From assembly GCF_003966715.1 (NCBI RefSeq), contig NZ_AP018907.1, positions 422,001 to 486,000 on the forward strand: a DNA stretch of 64,000 bases, written 5' to 3'. The notes beneath the pieces were generated by a model. The model worked only from the letters and a program-made list of their open reading frames with translations. It was not told where the DNA came from and did no database searches. Within the stretch, counting starts at the first letter, position 1. Each line of letters starts with the position of its first letter. This DNA is from Blastochloris tepida. Lineage in GTDB: Bacteria > Pseudomonadota > Alphaproteobacteria > Rhizobiales > Xanthobacteraceae. The translations under genes and the position numbers were made by a program. Shown piece after piece: positions 15,177 to 23,924 of the stretch.

Positions 15177-16259
15177 TCAGCCCGCGAACCCCGCGAGCGG
15201 GCCGAGCTTGGGGTCGGCGATCGCCAGCGCCTTGAACAGACTGCCCATGGCGTCCGGGGCGGTGAGCCGGTGCAATGCGGCGTCGATGTCCTGGGCTTGG
15301 CCGGGCGCGGCCGCCTTCAGCCGCGCTGCCCGCACCGCGATGCCGAGCGCGGCGAGAAATGCCCCCTGCGTCACCGGGCCGTGGACGGCGGCCCCTTCCG
15401 CGCGGGCCGCCGCCGCAAGCGATGCGAAATCGACATGGCTCGTCAGGTCGGCCTCGCCGGGCTCCGCCAGCGGGTCGGCGAAGGCGTGGCCCTTCACCGC
15501 CTGCAGCGTGTCGCCGGGGCTGCTTCGGGTGTGGCCGTAATCGACGATCAGCGCCGCGCCGCCGTGCGCGACCAGCCGCCGGGCGATCTCGCGCGCCACC
15601 GCCGCCCGCTCGGGCGACAGTTCGATCAGGCTGCCCGGCGGGGCTGCGCGGAGCGGCGCCGGCACCAGGGCGTCGGGCAGGCGGGCCGGCGACAGGCCGA
15701 AGGCGAGGCGGCTCTCGGCGTCGAGCCCCACCTGCCGCTCGTGCCAGCCATCGGCGGCGCGCACGAGCTGGGTCACCGGCAGGGCGTCGAGGAACTCGTT
15801 GGCGACGATCAGGCTCGGGCCTTCCGGCACATCCTCCAGCCGGGCATGCCAGATGACCGGCACGCCGGCCGCGGCGAGTGCCGTGCGCTGGCACGCCTGC
15901 AATGCAGGGCTGGTCTCCACCAGATGCACGGCAAGGCTGGCCCGCAGCGCCGGCACAACCTTCAGTGCCCGCAGCGCATCGGCCATCAGCGTGCCGCGGC
16001 CGGGGCCGAGCTCGACCAGCGCCACCCGCTCCGGCGCGCCCATGCGGCTCCAGGCGTCGGCGCACCACAGGCCGATCAGCTCGCCGAACATCTGCGAGAT
16101 CTCCGGCGCGGTGACGAAGTCGCCGGCGCGGCCGAGCGGATCGCGGGTGAGGTAATAGCCGTGGCGCGGATGGCCGAGGCAGAGCGCCATGAAGCGCGCG
16201 ACCGGGATCGGGCCGTCGGCGCGGATGAGGTCGGCAAGCTCGCGCCCGAGCGGGGTCAT
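15177..16259 (-). CDS. MidA-family class I SAM-dependent methyltransferase
   Basis: 360 residues. TAPEISQMFGELIGLW near residue 50 and VELGPGRGTLMADALRAL near 83 mark the MidA/NDUFAF7 family, whose mitochondrial member dimethylates an arginine of complex I subunit NDUFS2. SLIVANEFLDALPV follows, and a VDYGH segment lies in the second half. A role in complex I assembly is plausible for the bacterial protein but not shown. The start overlaps the end of lgt by four bases, so they form one transcription unit. Confidence 0.88.
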   Translation of the reverse strand: MTPLGRELADLIRADGPIPVARFMALCLGHPRHGYYLTRDPLGRAGDFVTAPEISQMFGELIGLWCADAWSRMGAPERVALVELGPGRGTLMADALRALKVVPALRASLAVHLVETSPALQACQRTALAAAGVPVIWHARLEDVPEGPSLIVANEFLDALPVTQLVRAADGWHERQVGLDAESRLAFGLSPARLPDALVPAPLRAAPPGSLIELSPERAAVAREIARRLVAHGGAALIVDYGHTRSSPGDTLQAVKGHAFADPLAEPGEADLTSHVDFASLAAAARAEGAAVHGPVTQGAFLAALGIAVRAARLKAAAPGQAQDIDAALHRLTAPDAMGSLFKALAIADPKLGPLAGFAG

Positions 16260-17092
16260 CCCCGCGGCGGCGTGACGAGGGCGCGGCGGATGAACCACAG
16301 GCCGGCCAGGATCATCGGCACCGACAGGATCATGCCCATGGTCAGGCCGAAGGCGAAGAAGCCGAGCTGCGGATCGGGCTGGCGGAACATCTCGCCGATG
16401 ATGCGCACGATGCCGTAGAGGGTGGCGAACAGCGCCGCCACCAGCCCGGGCCGGCGCAGCGCGCCCATGCGCACCGCGATCATGCCGACCGCGAACAGCA
16501 GAAGCCCTTCGAGCCCCGCCTGATAGAGCTGGCTCGGATGGCGCGGCTCCGGCCCGCCGGTGGGAAAGATCACCGCCCACGGCACGTCGGCGACGCGGCC
16601 CCACAGCTCGCCATTGACGAAATTGGCGATGCGGCCGAGGAACAGGCCGATCGGCACGGTTGCGGCCACGAGGTCGAACAGCGACAGCACCGAAATGCCG
16701 CGGCTTCTGGCGAACAGCACCATCGCCACCACCGCGCCGAGGAAGCCGCCGTGGAACGACATGCCGCCGCGCCAGACCATCAGCGCATCGAGCGGGTGGG
16801 CGGCGTAATAGTCGAAATTGTAGACCAGCACGAAGCCGAGCCGGCCGCCGAGGATGACGCCGAGCGCGATCCACAGCAGCGCGTCGTCGAGGTCGGCGGG
16901 CTGCATCGGCGCGGTGCCGCCCCACAGCGACGGGTTCGACACCAGCCGCCGCGTCAGCCACCAGCCGCCGAGCAGCCCGACGATATAGGCCAGCGCATAC
17001 CAGCGGATGGCGAACGGGCCGATCGACACCAGCACCGGGTCGAAGGCCGGGAAGGGGATGGCGAGGAGCGGCGGTGCGAGGAGCGGCAGCAT
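16256..17092 (-). CDS. lgt: Prolipoprotein diacylglyceryl transferase
   Basis: 278 residues and about seven membrane helices. The Lgt signature is visible: GGRLGFVLVYN, then the invariant MSFHGGFLGAVVAM with its HGG motif, and GRIANFVNGELWGR. It transfers the diacylglyceryl group from phosphatidylglycerol to the lipobox Cys in the inner membrane, the first step of lipoprotein maturation. It is first in the lgt-midA unit. The start at 17092 gives MLPLLAPPLLAIPFPAFDPVL, normal for alphaproteobacterial Lgt. Confidence 0.95.
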   Translation of the reverse strand: MLPLLAPPLLAIPFPAFDPVLVSIGPFAIRWYALAYIVGLLGGWWLTRRLVSNPSLWGGTAPMQPADLDDALLWIALGVILGGRLGFVLVYNFDYYAAHPLDALMVWRGGMSFHGGFLGAVVAMVLFARSRGISVLSLFDLVAATVPIGLFLGRIANFVNGELWGRVADVPWAVIFPTGGPEPRHPSQLYQAGLEGLLLFAVGMIAVRMGALRRPGLVAALFATLYGIVRIIGEMFRQPDPQLGFFAFGLTMGMILSVPMILAGLWFIRRALVTPPRG

Positions 17093-17333
17093 GGCGGCAG
17101 GCTGTGCCCGCCGGGGCGGGGCGCGTCAAGCCCGCGCCTGTGTGCCGCGTTGGATGAGAGCGGCGGAACCCTTGCGCCCGGCCGGCGCCGCCACCATTGT
17201 GTCGCCATTCTAGGCCTATAGATCCAGGTTGCGACTTTGGCACAGCACGCCGACCGGATTCAGGCTATGACCCGGAATGGAATTCGCTCGAACGTCAACG
17301 GCTCGGGCGGACCGCGTATCAGGAGATGAGGTC

Positions 17334-17585
17334 ATGACTCAGACCACGAGCCGGTTCTTCGACGATGTTTCGCGCCTGGTGAACGATGCCGCCGGCATGG
17401 CCGACGGCGTGCGCCGCGAGGTCGAGACGATTGTGCGCGCCCAGGCCGAGCGCATCCTGCGCGATCTCGACGTGCCCTCGCGCGAAGAGTTCGAGGTCAT
17501 GCGCGACATGGTGATCAAGGCGCGCGAGGAGAACGAGGCGCTGGCCGCCCGTCTCGCCGCGCTCGAAGCCAAGGTGAACGGCTGA
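17334..17585 (+). CDS. UbiK/YqiC-family (BMFP) accessory factor
   Basis: 83 residues. AGGAG is eight bases before the ATG. The first half is amphipathic (FFDDVSRLVNDAAGMADGVRRE) and the second is a coiled coil (VMRDMVIKAREENEALAARLAALEAKV), the pattern of the membrane fusogenic BMFP/DUF526 family. UbiK of E. coli helps ubiquinone biosynthesis and forms trimeric coiled coils. The same job here is likely but not proved. It is divergent from lgt. Confidence 0.8.
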   Translation: MTQTTSRFFDDVSRLVNDAAGMADGVRREVETIVRAQAERILRDLDVPSREEFEVMRDMVIKAREENEALAARLAALEAKVNG

Positions 17586-17889
17586 CGTGGTCTTCGCCCC
17601 CGGCCTTGGCGGCCGGCGGGACGCAGTCTTTCCCTCTCCGACAAGGGGAGAGGGAGGACGAAAGCCGAGCGGATCGGCTGGCAGGAAGATGTGCATATAG
17701 CCGGCTATTTGCTTGAATCCGTTGTGCGAATCCAATCGCGTCGGATACAGAGGGCGGTAGCCGGCCGCTCAAGAGCCACGATATGATTTCCGCAGGCGAT
17801 GATTCGCGTTCAACTTCTCGCGGGAGTGGATCATCGCCGTTTCGAAGTTGCGACCGCGCCCCACGACCCTGGATCGCGAGGTAGGCCGG
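17586..17889. other. Intergenic region with CCCTCTCC/GGAGAGGG hairpin
   Basis: The hairpin at 17632-17654 (CCCTCTCC, 7-nt loop, GGAGAGGG) lies about 50 bases after the ubiK-like stop and may end its transcript. Related hairpins follow the next gene (18415-18439) and pgsA (24576-24598). The rest holds no gene I can support. Confidence 0.55.
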
Positions 17890-18390
17890 ATGAGCTTAAT
17901 CGAAATCGACGTCGAGCATCGCTCCAATCCGGTGGATCTGGTCGAACGACTCGCCAGCGCGAACGACTGGACGTTCGAGCGTTCGGGCGACGACGAGATC
18001 ACCCTGTCGCTGGATGGCCGCTGGAGCGACTACCACGTCTCCTTCTCCTGGATGGACCAGGTCGAGGCGCTGCACATGGCGTGCGCCTTCGACCTCAAGG
18101 TGCCGGAGGGGCGGCGGCCCGAGGTGCTGAAGCTCCTGGCCATGGTCAATGAGCAGATGTGGCTCGGCCATTTCGACCTGTGGTCGAGCGAAGGGGTGGT
18201 GATGTTCCGCCACGCCCAGCTTCTGGCCGGCGGCGCCTCGATGGGCCATTCGCAGTGCGAGGCGCTGCTGCAGGCCGCGGTTGACGCGGTCGAGCGCTTC
18301 TACCCGGCCTTCCAGTTCGTGGTGTGGGCCGGCAAGAGCGCGCGCGAGGCGCTCGACGCCTCGCTGCTCGACACGGTCGGCGAGGCCTGA
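17890..18390 (+). CDS. YbjN domain-containing protein
   Basis: 166 residues starting MSLIEIDVEHRSNPVDLVERL. The central part is the YbjN/type III secretion chaperone-like fold: RSGDDEITLSLDGRWSDYHVSFSW, then a helix ending RPEVLKLLAMVNEQMWLGHFDLW, then VVMFRHAQLLAGG. The alphaproteobacterial form is commonly found directly upstream of proC, as here. The biochemical role is unknown. GAGG precedes the ATG. Confidence 0.82.
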   Translation: MSLIEIDVEHRSNPVDLVERLASANDWTFERSGDDEITLSLDGRWSDYHVSFSWMDQVEALHMACAFDLKVPEGRRPEVLKLLAMVNEQMWLGHFDLWSSEGVVMFRHAQLLAGGASMGHSQCEALLQAAVDAVERFYPAFQFVVWAGKSAREALDASLLDTVGEA

Positions 18391-18414
18391 TAGCCCTCGA
18401 CGGGAACGGCGCGC

Positions 18415-18439
18415 CTCCTCTCCCGCGCGGGGAGAGGAG
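18415..18439 (+). terminator. 10-bp stem hairpin after the YbjN-like gene
   Basis: CTCCTCTCCC (18415-18424) pairs with GGGAGAGGAG (18430-18439). It lies about 25 bases after the stop and about 30 before proC. No U-run is present. Confidence 0.5.
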
Positions 18440-18471
18440 AGCGATGCGATCGCCGAATCCTGTGTGACATC

Positions 18472-19296
18472 ATGGCACTTCCTTCATTCTCAGGTCCGCT
18501 CGTGCTGCTCGGCGCGGGCAAGATGGGTGGCGCGCTGCTGGAGGGCTGGCTCGCCGAGGGGCTCGATCCCGGCCGGGTCGCGGTGGTCGACCCCGCCCCG
18601 CCGCCCGAGGCGGCGGCGCTGATCGGCGCGCGCGGCATCGCCCTCAATCCCGACCTTTCGGCCCTGCCGGCGCCGGCGGTGATCCTGCTCGCGGTCAAGC
18701 CGCAGGTGGCGGCGGCCGCCCTGCCGGCGGTGGCGGGCTGCGCCGCTCCCGGCACGCTGGTGGTGTCGATCATGGCCGGCAAGACGCTGGCCAATCTGGA
18801 AGCCGCCTTTCCGGCCGGCACCGCCATCGTCCGCTCGATCCCCAACACCCCGGCCGCGGTCGGCCGCGGCATCACCGTGGCGGTGCCCAATGGCCGGCTG
18901 ACGCCGGCCCAGCGGGAGCTTGCGCACGCGCTGCTCGCCGCCACCGGCGCCTGCGAATGGATCGACGACGAGGCGCTGATGGACGCCGCCACCGCGGTGT
19001 CGGGCTCAGGCCCCGCCTATGTGTTCCTGCTGGTGGAAAGCCTGGCGCGGGCGGGGGCTGCGGCCGGCCTGCCGGCCGACCTCGCCGCGCGGCTGGCGCG
19101 GGCCACCGTGATCGGCTCGGGCGAGCTGCTGCGGCTGTCCGACCTGCCGGCCGACCAGCTTCGCCGCAACGTCACCTCGCCGGGCGGCACCACGGCGGCG
19201 GCGCTGGCGGTGCTGATGGCCGAGGCCGGGTTCGACCCGCTGCTGGAACAGGCAGTGGCGGCGGCGACCGCACGCGGGCGCGAACTCGCGGGGTGA
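18472..19296 (+). CDS. proC: Pyrroline-5-carboxylate reductase
   Basis: 274 residues. Rossmann start LVLLGAGKMGGALLEGWL, AVKPQ in the middle, SIPNTPAAVGRG, and the C-terminal signature DAATAVSGSGPAYVFLL followed by LRRNVTSPGGTTAAAL. It catalyses the last step of proline synthesis, reducing pyrroline-5-carboxylate with NAD(P)H. It follows the YbjN-like gene by 81 bases. Downstream is repeat DNA into which IS copy 1 has inserted. Confidence 0.96.
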   Translation: MALPSFSGPLVLLGAGKMGGALLEGWLAEGLDPGRVAVVDPAPPPEAAALIGARGIALNPDLSALPAPAVILLAVKPQVAAAALPAVAGCAAPGTLVVSIMAGKTLANLEAAFPAGTAIVRSIPNTPAAVGRGITVAVPNGRLTPAQRELAHALLAATGACEWIDDEALMDAATAVSGSGPAYVFLLVESLARAGAAAGLPADLAARLARATVIGSGELLRLSDLPADQLRRNVTSPGGTTAAALAVLMAEAGFDPLLEQAVAAATARGRELAG

Positions 19297-19587
19297 GCGG
19301 GCGTCGTCATCCCGGACGAGCGTGAACGAGGCCGGTCGTTCCCGGCCGAGCCGCGTCAGCGGCGAGGGGAAGGGAACCCACAGGCTTCGCCGTGGGGAGG
19401 CGCTTGCCCGATCCGGCCGCGCGATGAGGGCGGGGCAGGTTATCCCTCCGGCGTCATGCAATGCGCCATGTCCCTCAATGCGCCATGTCCCCCAATGCGC
19501 CATGTCCCCTGGGCCCCCTTCCCTCGCGCGGCTGCGCCACGCTCGCCGGGGGCGACGGCTGACCCCTTCCGGCGCACGGTCCCGGGT
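19297..19587. repeat. Repeat-rich spacer with a 17-bp tandem array, left flank of IS copy 1
   Basis: Contains the GGTCGTTCCCGGCCGAGCCGC repeat at about 19332 and three exact-length 17-bp units CAATGCGCCATGTCCCY at 19459-19509. The reverse form of the GGGGGCCC...CTCGCCGGGGG family follows at about 19510-19555, and CGGTCCCGGGT at 19579-19587, where the IS begins. Confidence 0.8.
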
Positions 19588-19589
19588 TG

Positions 19590-19767
19590 GAACGGCGAAA
19601 TGTGCTTTGATGGGTGCACCGGCTCGGGGTGGCCACCCCGAGCCGGTGCGGGCGGCACGCCGTGTCCCGGGTGAGCCTTCGAGGCCGTCGCGAGCAGAAG
19701 CGGCCGTCCGTCCCAAGCCAACCCGAACAGTTGCACGGGGCTTTTGACCCCGCTTCCAAGCCTGGGA
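19590..19767 (+). ncRNA. Predicted bridge RNA of IS copy 1
   Basis: 5' hairpin with a perfect 15-bp stem at 19616-19649. A target loop follows at 19657-19707: GTCCCGGGT (19664-19672) equals the target left flank; a GCCT/AGGC hairpin; then CGCGA (19689-19693), complementary to TCGCG at the right flank. A donor loop at 19711-19767 is closed by TCCCA/TGGGA: ACAGTTGC (19727-19734) equals the IS right end, a CGGGG/CCCCG hairpin follows, then TTCCAA (19754-19759), complementary to TTGGAA at the left junction. This is the layout described for IS621 and other IS110 bridge RNAs. Confidence 0.75.
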
Positions 19768-20735
19768 TGCTTGCCATGCTGCCACACCCGACGCCGTTTG
19801 CCACCCACCTTGTGGGCATCGATGTCTCCAAGGACTGGCTCGACATCGCCTTCGACGACACCAAGGTCGAGCGCGTCGATAACACCCCCGCGGCTCTCCA
19901 GCGCTTGGCCAGGCGCCTGGTGAAGGCCGGGCTCACCACCGCCGGCCTGGAGCCGACCGGCGGCTATGAACGCCTGGCGGTCGCGGTGCTGCGCGAGGCC
20001 GGCCTCACCGTGCTGCAGGTCGACAGCTGGCGCTGCCGCCAGTTCGCCAAGGCCTGCGGCCAGCGCGCCAAGAGCGATCCGCTCGACGCCCGCATCATCC
20101 GCGCCTTCATGCTGCATCACCCCTGCCGGCCGTTCCCGGAGCCCTCGCAAGCGCAGAGCGACCTGACCGCCTGGGTGCGCGAAATCACCCGCGCCGAGGC
20201 CGACATCCGCCGCCTGGAGAACCGCAAGGCCCACCCCACCCTGGCGGCCATCACCGCCCGGCTCGATGCCGAAATCGCCGCCCTGCGCGAGACCGTCGCC
20301 GCGGCCGAACAGGCCATCGAGGCGTTGATCGCCGCCGATCCGGCGATGGACGCCAAGGCCAAGATCATCACCTCGGTGCCGGGGATCGCCACCAAGACGG
20401 CCCGCGTCCTGCTCGCAGAAGCTCCCGAACTCGGCCGGTTCACCCCCCGCCAAGCCGGTGCCATCGGCGGCTGCGCACCCTATCGCAACGACAGCGGCAA
20501 AGCGCGGCGGCCGGCCCATATCGAGGCCGGACGCCGCGCGCTCAAGCGCGCCTGCTATCTCGCCGCCTTCGCCGCCATCCACTGGAACCCGTGGGCCAAA
20601 CAGCTCTACGCCGACCTCAAAGCCCGCGGAAAACCCGCCAAGGTCGCCCTCATCGCCATCGCCAGAAAGCTCCTGACCATCCTCAACGCCATGATTCGAG
20701 ACAACAAACCCTGGCGAGACCCCAAAACCGCATGA
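19767..20735 (+). CDS. IS110-family transposase (DEDD recombinase), copy 1
   Basis: 322 residues. The N-terminal RuvC-like DEDD domain shows VGIDVSKDWLDIAF (first Asp), LEPTGGYER (Glu) and KSDPLDARIIRAFML (two Asp). A coiled-coil middle (residues about 125-190) leads to the C-terminal Tnp_20 domain with VPGIATKTARVLLAEAPELG and the catalytic-Ser region APYRNDSGKARRPAHIEAGRR. The bridge-RNA-like leader ends at the start codon. This copy has Phe in PTPFATH where the other two have Leu. Confidence 0.95.
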   Translation: MLAMLPHPTPFATHLVGIDVSKDWLDIAFDDTKVERVDNTPAALQRLARRLVKAGLTTAGLEPTGGYERLAVAVLREAGLTVLQVDSWRCRQFAKACGQRAKSDPLDARIIRAFMLHHPCRPFPEPSQAQSDLTAWVREITRAEADIRRLENRKAHPTLAAITARLDAEIAALRETVAAAEQAIEALIAADPAMDAKAKIITSVPGIATKTARVLLAEAPELGRFTPRQAGAIGGCAPYRNDSGKARRPAHIEAGRRALKRACYLAAFAAIHWNPWAKQLYADLKARGKPAKVALIAIARKLLTILNAMIRDNKPWRDPKTA

Positions 20736-20832
20736 CAGTTGCTCGCGCGGCTTCGCCGCTTGCCCGGGACGACGTGAAACGGGGGCAGGTCGCTGGCCTT
20801 CGGCCCTTGCCCGGGACGACGCGGCGGCCCGT

Positions 20833-21558
20833 TCAGATCGCCGCGGCGGGGGCGGTCTCGTCGCCGGGGCGGGAGGTGTCGGCCCAGCTCCGCGCCGCGC
20901 GCTCGCGCCGGCAGCGCGGGCGGGGGATCATCCGGCAGAACTCGCCGATTCGGGTCGACCAGTCCCAGGCGCGGGCCAGCTCGCGGTCGAGCGTCGCCAT
21001 GGTGCGCGACAGGTCGGGATCGTCGTCGTCGAGCCAGGTCTCCGACACGCGGGCGAACAGCATCGCCAGACCCTGGGCGCGGGCCATGCCGCTCAGGCCC
21101 GAGGCCTCGATGCCGGCGCCGGCCAGCATCCACTGCATCGAGCGCAGCGACAGCCGCCCCAGCGCCATGCCGAGCGGCGGGTAGCGCAGGCCGGAGGCGC
21201 GCAGGTTCTGCACCGCCCGCCGGTGCGGCGCCAGAATCTCGAAGCGCTGCATCATCACGTCGAACAGCCGCTCGCGCGGGGTGACCTCGGCGTCGTCATC
21301 GGCGGCGGTGGCGGCCAGCACCTTGCGGTCGAGGTCCCTGGAGAACGCCGCCACGATGTCGAAGGTGGAGCCGAACTCGCGGCGGAACTGGGCCAGCGGC
21401 ACGCCGGCCCGTTCGCCCACCGTCTTGAGGTCGATGTCCTCGAACCGCCGCTCGGCGAGCAGGCCGAGGAAGGCCTCGATCAGCCGCTCGCGCGGGGACG
21501 CCTCGGCCATGCCGGGGGCCGCCGGCTCGCTGTTGGCGCCGTTCGAATTGTCGGTCAT
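20833..21558 (-). CDS. TetR/AcrR-family transcriptional regulator
   Basis: 241 residues. An N-terminal helix-turn-helix (SPRERLIEAFLGLLAERRFEDIDLKTVGERAGVPLAQFRREFGS, described in pieces) follows a 20-residue polar leader. The rest is helical and should bind an unknown ligand; the C-terminus has a basic RPRCRRERAARSW patch. COQ9-like proteins share part of this plan but the DNA-binding region here looks intact. It is divergent from uvrC, with about 185 bases between starts. Confidence 0.82.
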   Translation of the reverse strand: MTDNSNGANSEPAAPGMAEASPRERLIEAFLGLLAERRFEDIDLKTVGERAGVPLAQFRREFGSTFDIVAAFSRDLDRKVLAATAADDDAEVTPRERLFDVMMQRFEILAPHRRAVQNLRASGLRYPPLGMALGRLSLRSMQWMLAGAGIEASGLSGMARAQGLAMLFARVSETWLDDDDPDLSRTMATLDRELARAWDWSTRIGEFCRMIPRPRCRRERAARSWADTSRPGDETAPAAAI

Positions 21559-21743
21559 AGCCGCCTCCTCGAAAATGGGGGAGCCGCAGGCCCGCTCTGC
21601 GGGCTGCGGACGTTTTCGCGTCGCCTCAACATAGGACGTGCGCCGGCTGGCGCAACGGCAGCGCGGTCCGCGTCGAAACGTCGAGCGCGAACCATTATAT
21701 ATCGCCCCGGCAGTTCCGCCCCCAGCAACCGAAAAGACCGATC

Positions 21744-23855
21744 GTGGCTCCCCCCGCCCCGCGCGCCAATCTCGATCCCGATCTCGACCGCCGCGAGGCC
21801 GAGGCCGAGGTTGCGGCCGACCGGGCGATCGCGGACGAGGCGTTCGCCGCCGATCTGGCCGAGACGCTGGCGGAGGATTTCGGCGACGAGGCGGGGGAGG
21901 GCGCGGGGCCGGTGGTCGGCGAGCTCGCGCGCGGCGCGGCGCTGATCCGCGAGCTGGCCCGCCACGCGCCGACCGGCCCCGGCGTCTACCGCATGACGGG
22001 GGCCACGGGCGACGTGCTCTATGTCGGCAAGGCCAAGAGCATCAGGCGGCGCGTGCTGTCCTATGCCCGCGCCGCCGGCCACACCAACCGCATCGCCCGC
22101 ATGGTGTCGCTGACCATGGCGATGGAGTTCGTCTCGACCCGCACCGAGACCGAGGCGCTGCTGCTCGAAGCCAATCTGATCAAGCGGCTGCGCCCGCGCT
22201 TCAACGTGGTGCTGCGCGACGACAAGTCGTTCCCCTACATCCTGATCACCGGCGACCATCCGGCGCCGCAGATCTGCAAGCATCGCGGCGCCCGCACGCT
22301 GCCCGGCAAGTATTACGGGCCGTTCGCCAGCGTGTGGGCGGTCAACCGCACGCTGAACGCGCTGCAGCGGGCGTTCCTCATCCGCTCGTGCTCGGACGCG
22401 GTGTTCGAAAGCCGCACCCGGCCCTGCCTGCTGTTCCAGATCAAGCGCTGCGCCGGCCCCTGCACCGGCGAGGTGACGGCCGAGGCCTACCAGCGGCTGG
22501 TGAGCGAGGCCAACGCCTTCCTGTCCGGGCGCTCGCGGGCGGTGAAGGAGGAGCTTGCCGCCGACATGGAGGCCGCCGCCGAGGTGCTCGATTTCGAGCG
22601 CGCCGCGGTGCTGCGCGACCGCTTGGCGGCGCTGTCGGCGGTGCAGGCGCACCAGGGCGTCAATCCCAGCGGGGTGGAGGAGGCCGACGTGTTCGCCATC
22701 GCCCAGGCGGCCGGGCAGACCTGCGTCGAGGTGTTCTTCTTCCGCACCGGCCAGAACTGGGGCAACCGGGCGTTCTTCCCGCGCGCCGACCGCTCGCTGG
22801 AGCCGGGCGAGGTGCTGGCGAGCTTCATCAGCCAGTTCTACGACGACAAGCCGGTGCCGCGGATGGTGCTGGCCTCGCACGCCCTGCCCGAGGCGGCGCT
22901 GATCGCCGAGGCGCTGTCGGCCAAGGCCGAGCGCCGCGTCGAGCTGATCTCGCCCCAGCGCGGCGAGAAGAAGATGCTGGTCGACAATGCCCGCCAGAAC
23001 GCCGCCGAGGCGCTGGGGCGGCGGCTGGCCGAAAGCGCCTCGCAGATGAAGCTGCTGGCGGCGCTGGCCGAAGCCTTCGCGCTGCCGCGCCCGCCGGTGC
23101 GGGTCGAGGTGTTCGACAATTCCCACATCATGGGCACCAATGCGGTGGGCGCCATGGTGGTGGCCGGGCCGGAGGGCTTCCGCAAGAAGGAATACCGCAC
23201 CTTCAACATCCGCTCGGCCGACATCACCCCCGGCGACGATTTCGGCATGATGCGCGAGGTGCTGCGCCGCCGCTTCGCCCGGCTGATGAAGGAGACGCCG
23301 CGGCCGGCCGAGCCGCAGACCGCACAGCAAACCGCACCGCAAGCCGCGCCCGCGGACGAGACCGCCGATGCTGCCGATTCGGTGTCCGCCGCCGAGGCCA
23401 AGTGGCCGGACCTGGTGCTGATCGACGGCGGCGCCGGCCAGCTTTCGGCGGCGCGCGCGGTGCTGGACGAGCTTGGGGTCGAGGGCGTGGCGCTGGTCGG
23501 CATCGCCAAGGGGCCGGACCGCAACGCCGGCCGCGAGCATTTCTTCGTGACCGGGCGCGAGCCGTTCATGCTGCCGCCGCGCGATCCGGTGCTCTATTTC
23601 GTCCAGAGGCTGCGCGACGAGGCCCACCGGTTCGCCATCGGCACCCACCGCAAGAAGCGCGGGCGCGACATCCGCGAAGGGGGCCTGCAGGAGATCCCGG
23701 GCGTCGGGCCGGCGCGCAAGCGGGCGCTGCTGCGCCACTTCGGCACGCTGAAGGCGGTGGAGCAGGCGGCGATGCGCGACCTCGAGGCGGTGGCCGGCAT
23801 CAATGCCGAGACCGCGCGGCGGATATACGATTTCTTCCATGAACGCGGCGGCTGA
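21744..23855 (+). CDS. uvrC: Excinuclease ABC subunit C
   Basis: 703 residues. The GIY-YIG nuclease domain starts at about residue 75 ([22 protein letters not shown]); a UVR motif lies near 280. The RNase H-like domain contains [20 protein letters not shown] and [12 protein letters not shown], and the C-terminal helix-hairpin-helix pair contains [25 protein letters not shown]. UvrC makes both incisions in nucleotide excision repair. The first ~65 residues are an acidic Ala/Glu/Asp extension not found in the standard protein. An insert of Gln/Ala/Glu repeats sits near residue 530. pgsA follows on the same strand. Confidence 0.96.
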   Translation: MAPPAPRANLDPDLDRREAEAEVAADRAIADEAFAADLAETLAEDFGDEAGEGAGPVVGELARGAALIRELARHAPTGPGVYRMTGATGDVLYVGKAKSIRRRVLSYARAAGHTNRIARMVSLTMAMEFVSTRTETEALLLEANLIKRLRPRFNVVLRDDKSFPYILITGDHPAPQICKHRGARTLPGKYYGPFASVWAVNRTLNALQRAFLIRSCSDAVFESRTRPCLLFQIKRCAGPCTGEVTAEAYQRLVSEANAFLSGRSRAVKEELAADMEAAAEVLDFERAAVLRDRLAALSAVQAHQGVNPSGVEEADVFAIAQAAGQTCVEVFFFRTGQNWGNRAFFPRADRSLEPGEVLASFISQFYDDKPVPRMVLASHALPEAALIAEALSAKAERRVELISPQRGEKKMLVDNARQNAAEALGRRLAESASQMKLLAALAEAFALPRPPVRVEVFDNSHIMGTNAVGAMVVAGPEGFRKKEYRTFNIRSADITPGDDFGMMREVLRRRFARLMKETPRPAEPQTAQQTAPQAAPADETADAADSVSAAEAKWPDLVLIDGGAGQLSAARAVLDELGVEGVALVGIAKGPDRNAGREHFFVTGREPFMLPPRDPVLYFVQRLRDEAHRFAIGTHRKKRGRDIREGGLQEIPGVGPARKRALLRHFGTLKAVEQAAMRDLEAVAGINAETARRIYDFFHERGG

Positions 23856-23924
23856 ACGCATGAATATCCCTCCGATGCGTCAGGACGCGTTGACGGCTCG
23901 CCCGCTTGATGGCTTGTTGACCGC

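Larger units (their letters stand above)
19588..20743 (+). mobile_element. IS110-family insertion sequence, copy 1 (1156 bp)
   Basis: Boundaries come from comparing three copies and uninterrupted versions of the target repeat. Left of the element is CGGTCCCGGGT, as in the intact repeat; right of it the repeat resumes with CGCGCGGCTTCGCCGC. Only one T is shared between the two junctions, and there are no terminal inverted repeats and no long target duplication, as known for IS110. It carries one transposase and a 179-base 5' non-coding end. Differences from the other copies are a handful of point changes, so the copies are recent. Confidence 0.88.

Noticed and set aside
19616..19649. 15-bp hairpin inside the IS as a transcription terminator protecting the transposase
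   Set aside because: No T-run follows and the same hairpin fits the 5' stem of the predicted bridge RNA, which explains more of the sequence.
21555..23861. A 768-codon frame antisense to uvrC
   Set aside because: uvrC has all expected domains on the other strand; the antisense product is His/Arg/Gly-rich with no recognisable domain.
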